From: Methanomethylovorans sp.
GTDB lineage: Archaea; Halobacteriota; Methanosarcinia; Methanosarcinales; Methanosarcinaceae
DNA: 6,652 nucleotides
Reading direction: 5' to 3'
NCBI GenBank assembly: GCA_020854785.1
Contig: JAHFZE010000102.1
Coordinates: forward strand, 1 to 6,652
Shown here: positions 5,323 through 6,652 of the stretch, piece by piece
Numbering within the stretch: position 1 is the stretch's first letter
Layout of the letters: the number at the start of each line of letters is the position of its first letter
Position numbers and translations under genes: made by a program
Notes under the pieces: model-generated
The model's input: only the letters and a program-made list of their open reading frames with translations
Databases searched by the model: none
Told to the model about the DNA's origin: nothing

Positions 5323-5488
5323 AATTGAACTTGTCTAAGGACCGGTGTCTGTCGCATCCTTCTCGTACATATTTCCAGCGGTCCTACAAATTCAAATGCA
5401 TTTGATCCCACTAGTTAGAACTATTGGATACAGCATACATTTTCCTAAAATATGGAACAGTGATCAGAAAAATCCAGTTCTTTCAGTC

Positions 5489-5659
5489 CTATGAGAGAGC
5501 TTCAACCGGACATACATCTATACACTGTCCACAATCAACACATAAGTCCGCATCAGCAATGACAATGTCATCGGAACCCAATGAAAGCGCTTCTACGGGA
5601 CAGGTATCGACACATTGTCCGCATCCTGTACAGAGACTCCTATCAACAATAACTACCAT
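5489..5659 (-). CDS. 2[4Fe-4S] ferredoxin, 56 residues
   Basis: The start is the ATG at 5659 (MVVIVD). The frame is open much further upstream, but that extension resembles no protein. GGGAG (5674-5670) lies 10 nt before this ATG. Cluster motifs are CTGCGQCVDTCP (10-21) and CVDCGQCIDVCP (40-51), eight cysteines in the clostridial-type arrangement. The two halves are nearly identical in protein, each continuing VEALS, but differ at many synonymous bases, so the duplication is old. The product is a small cytoplasmic electron carrier with low-potential clusters, as used in methanogens with hydrogenases, CO dehydrogenase and similar enzymes; its partner is not visible. The stop is TAG followed two codons later by TGA, so even amber read-through would add only two residues. 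It lies alone between the DUF1801 gene and a long non-coding stretch. Confidence 0.9.
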   Translation of the reverse strand: MVVIVDRSLCTGCGQCVDTCPVEALSLGSDDIVIADADLCVDCGQCIDVCPVEALS

Positions 5660-5682
5660 ATGGATTACACTCCCTATTACAT

Positions 5683-5690
5683 CTTTATAA
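5683..5690 (-). promoter_or_regulatory. TATA-like element before the 2[4Fe-4S] ferredoxin
   Basis: TTATAAAG on the minus strand is a good TATA box, but initiation about 26 bp on falls at the ATG itself and would omit the GGGAG site. A second candidate, GGTATTTATC (5733-5724), would give a leader of about 45 nt. Which is used is unclear. Confidence 0.35.
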
Positions 5691-5782
5691 GCAGATAATA
5701 CAAGCATATGTCTGAGTATCTTAGATAAATACCTGTCGAATTCAGTAAAATGTACGTTAGAACCCCGTACCCATAGTATTCG

Positions 5783-5877
5783 AAAGAGGATTTCGAAAAA
5801 TCCCGTTATTTGAAAATTGTCTAATATGATGTATATAGATAATCGATCAAAAAAATAAGGTAATTGAAATCCTCTTT
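5783..5877. repeat. 12-bp inverted repeat with an embedded alternative hairpin
   Basis: AAAGAGGATTTC (5783-5794) and GAAATCCTCTTT (5866-5877) are perfect inverse copies 71 bp apart. Inside the left arm, GGATTT-cgaa-AAATCC (5788-5803) is a perfect 6-bp stem with a four-base loop. The left arm therefore has two mutually exclusive partners. Confidence 0.55.
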
Positions 5878-5914
5878 GATCTATTAGAACTCGCTCTGTT
5901 GTTGTTTTTTGATC
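5845..5914. repeat. 10-bp inverted repeat with A/T runs
   Basis: GATCAAAAAA (5845-5854) and TTTTTTGATC (5905-5914) are perfect inverse copies with a 50-bp spacer. They overlap the outer 12-bp repeat, so both long stems could not form fully in one molecule without a pseudoknot. Confidence 0.5.
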
Positions 5915-5952
5915 TAAGGTCATATTCATTTTTTACTGAAGATCATTTGAAA

Positions 5953-5984
5953 CTCAAAGATGCAAGGTTGCGAGGACGCAAAGC
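5953..5984. repeat. 8-base periodic tract, four units
   Basis: The units are ctcaaaga, tgcaaggt, tgcgagga and cgcaaagc, with consensus near YGCRARGN. Similar GC-rich GCAAAG-type tracts occur between genes in many prokaryotes. This one is more GC-rich than its AT-rich surroundings. Confidence 0.45.
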
Positions 5985-6017
5985 TTGTTGTTCTTTTCTT
6001 TGCTCCTTAGCTTCCTA

Positions 6018-6042
6018 TAATTCATAAAAAATGTGTGAATTA
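6018..6042 (-). terminator. AT-rich hairpin and T-run behind the winged-helix gene
   Basis: TAATTCA (6018-6024) and TGAATTA (6036-6042) form 7-bp arms. The loop carries a run of six T on the minus strand (6031-6026). It lies about 45 bp after the stop of the minus-strand gene at 6084, and T-rich tracts end archaeal transcripts. Confidence 0.4.
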
Positions 6043-6083
6043 ATTTTAAAAGTTTATTGGAATCCTCAAAAGTAGTTAACTGT

Positions 6084-6263
6084 TTATTCAGCAGAATAAT
6101 AGCAGCGTTTGGGAGAGATTACTTTGCCTTCCTCTTTCAGGGAACTGATGATCTTGCTTACTTCTTTGCTATCGATCCCGGTGATCTTGGCAACATCCCC
6201 TGGTCTCAGTGGCTTTCCGGCGTTCTTCATTGCTTCAAGTACGATCTGTGTATTATCGGTCAT
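6084..6263 (-). CDS. Small winged helix-turn-helix protein, 59 residues
   Basis: The complete frame runs from MTDNTQIVLEAMKNAGKPLR to SPKRCYYSAE. It is a minimal winged helix: helix 1 (TQIVLEAMKNAG, 5-16), helix 2 (PGDVAKITGI, 21-30), recognition helix (DSKEVSKIISSLKEEG, 31-46), then the short wing KVISPKRCYYSAE. GGAGAT (6274-6269) lies 5 nt before the ATG and supports the start. The layout resembles stand-alone archaeal regulators in which the whole protein is the DNA-binding domain, presumably acting as a dimer. Nothing indicates the signal it answers to; the single cysteine in KRCYY is in the wing. The promoter holds two copies of GTATTAGGTT, suggesting self-regulation, and one copy matches the DUF1801 promoter. 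Confidence 0.85.
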   Translation of the reverse strand: MTDNTQIVLEAMKNAGKPLRPGDVAKITGIDSKEVSKIISSLKEEGKVISPKRCYYSAE

Positions 6264-6279
6264 TAGGTATCTCCGTGAT

Positions 6280-6289
6280 GTATTAGGTT
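6280..6289. promoter_or_regulatory. Operator-like direct repeat, copy 1
   Basis: GTATTAGGTT is identical to the copy at 6304-6313, 24 bp apart and in the same orientation. It lies 17 bp before the winged-helix ATG. A partial third copy, ATTAGGT (6262-6268), overlaps the start codon. Confidence 0.5.
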
Positions 6290-6303
6290 AAGCATACATA
6301 AAA

Positions 6304-6313
6304 GTATTAGGTT
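6304..6313. promoter_or_regulatory. Operator-like direct repeat, copy 2
   Basis: This is the second exact GTATTAGGTT. The TATA-like CTTTTATGTATG of the winged-helix gene (minus strand, about 6293-6304) lies between the copies, so bound protein would compete with TBP. Confidence 0.5.
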
Positions 6314-6334
6314 CGATCTTGGCAAAAGAGCATA

Positions 6335-6652
6335 TTATTTTCTCATAGCTATATGCATGTATCGTTCCAGTTCTTCAGGTCTCTGTGATCCTATGAGCAG
6401 ACTTTTCCCGTCATTGAACTCCAATTGCACCCCGCGATCACCACTCACATTGTAAGCCATACCCTTGCGTCCATAACGTATGCCCCACCCGCCATATTCT
6501 CTGAGGGGACGGTATTCCCGCACTTTATAACTTCTCATGCCTGTGTATGGATAGTGTTTGAAAGAAAAGTGAAAAGGAAAGAAGCGGACATATAATGCAT
6601 CCTGACGCACCTCTGTTATGAGTTTCAGAGAATACATAAAAAGAGGCAGAAG
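6335..6652 (-). CDS. DUF6141-like protein, C-terminal 105 residues, 5' end outside window
   Basis: The minus-strand frame is open to the right edge. The residues before the first internal methionine (LLPLF) continue smoothly into MYSLKLITEVRQDALYVRFF, so the true start lies outside and the methionine at 6637 is internal. The visible part reads as a small beta-rich, PH-like domain: ALYVRFFPFHFSFKHYPY, then YKVREYRPLREYGGWGIRYG, then AYNVSGDRGVQLEFNDGKSL and LLIGSQRPEELERYM. This matches, from memory, the DUF6141 family, whose N-terminus normally carries two membrane helices; the LLPLF stretch is probably the end of the second. The function is unknown. It precedes the winged-helix gene by 71 bp on the same strand, but that gene appears to have its own promoter. 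Confidence 0.78.
   Translation of the reverse strand, partial: LLPLFMYSLKLITEVRQDALYVRFFPFHFSFKHYPYTGMRSYKVREYRPLREYGGWGIRYGRKGMAYNVSGDRGVQLEFNDGKSLLIGSQRPEELERYMHIAMRK

Larger units (their letters stand above)
5660..6083. other. Long gene-free stretch rich in inverted repeats
   Basis: No credible coding frame was found on either strand. The stretch holds the ferredoxin promoter candidates, a set of inverted repeats at 5783-5914 (listed separately), an 8-base periodic tract at 5953-5984, and an AT-rich hairpin at 6018-6042 behind the winged-helix gene. It could be a long structured leader, a small RNA gene or the remains of a mobile element. Confidence 0.5.

Noticed and set aside
5489..5491. 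Amber stop of the ferredoxin read as pyrrolysine
   Set aside because: A TGA follows two codons later, so read-through would add nothing meaningful; TAG is taken as a normal stop.
5660..5929. N-terminal extension of the 2[4Fe-4S] ferredoxin frame to a 146-residue protein
   Set aside because: The extra 90 residues resemble no protein, the region is AT-rich and full of inverted repeats, and a ribosome-binding site precedes the internal ATG at 5659.
5953..5984. CRISPR-like repeat array
   Set aside because: The units are only 8 bases, degenerate and without spacers.

Overview
The window looks archaeal and most likely comes from a methylotrophic methanogen of the Methanosarcinales (Methanosarcina/Methanolobus/Methanomethylovorans type). 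The grounds are: a stand-alone corrinoid protein of the methylamine/methanol methyltransferase class; a bacterial-type LonA protease, as these methanogens carry; small ferredoxins, a DUF3795 protein and a DUF4332 protein typical of the group; AT-rich TATA-like boxes at archaeal spacing; and ribosome-binding sites resembling GGAGGTGATC. The genus is an inference.

Layout. Positions 1-1554 hold two minus-strand genes: the N-terminal half of lon, which leaves the window just before its Walker A motif, and a MarR-type repressor upstream of it. A 124-bp divergent promoter (1555-1678) separates the repressor from a plus-strand corrinoid protein (1679-2329). It carries two mirror-image TATA elements, each next to one copy of a 13-bp repeat. 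A plus-strand run follows: a GNAT acetyltransferase, a 16-cysteine DUF3795 protein, a decayed second GNAT (pseudogene) and, from its own promoter, a protein with three DUF4332-like helical repeats (3734-4405).

The right part is almost all minus strand: a single-cluster ferredoxin whose only possible start is a non-standard ATA or ATT codon (4461-4691), a DUF1801 protein (4892-5281), a 56-residue 2[4Fe-4S] ferredoxin (5489-5659), a gene-free stretch of about 420 bp rich in inverted repeats (5660-6083), a 59-residue winged-helix protein (6084-6263), and the C-terminal part of a DUF6141-like membrane protein that runs off the right edge.

How the parts relate. The clearest regulatory unit is the MarR/corrinoid pair: the repressor probably controls itself and the corrinoid gene through shared operators. 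No partner methyltransferase is visible, so the substrate is unknown. A composite element, AAAGTATT followed by TTAGGT, recurs upstream of marR, of the DUF1801 gene and of the winged-helix gene, which hints at a shared regulator. No CRISPR array, tRNA, rRNA or intact mobile element was seen.
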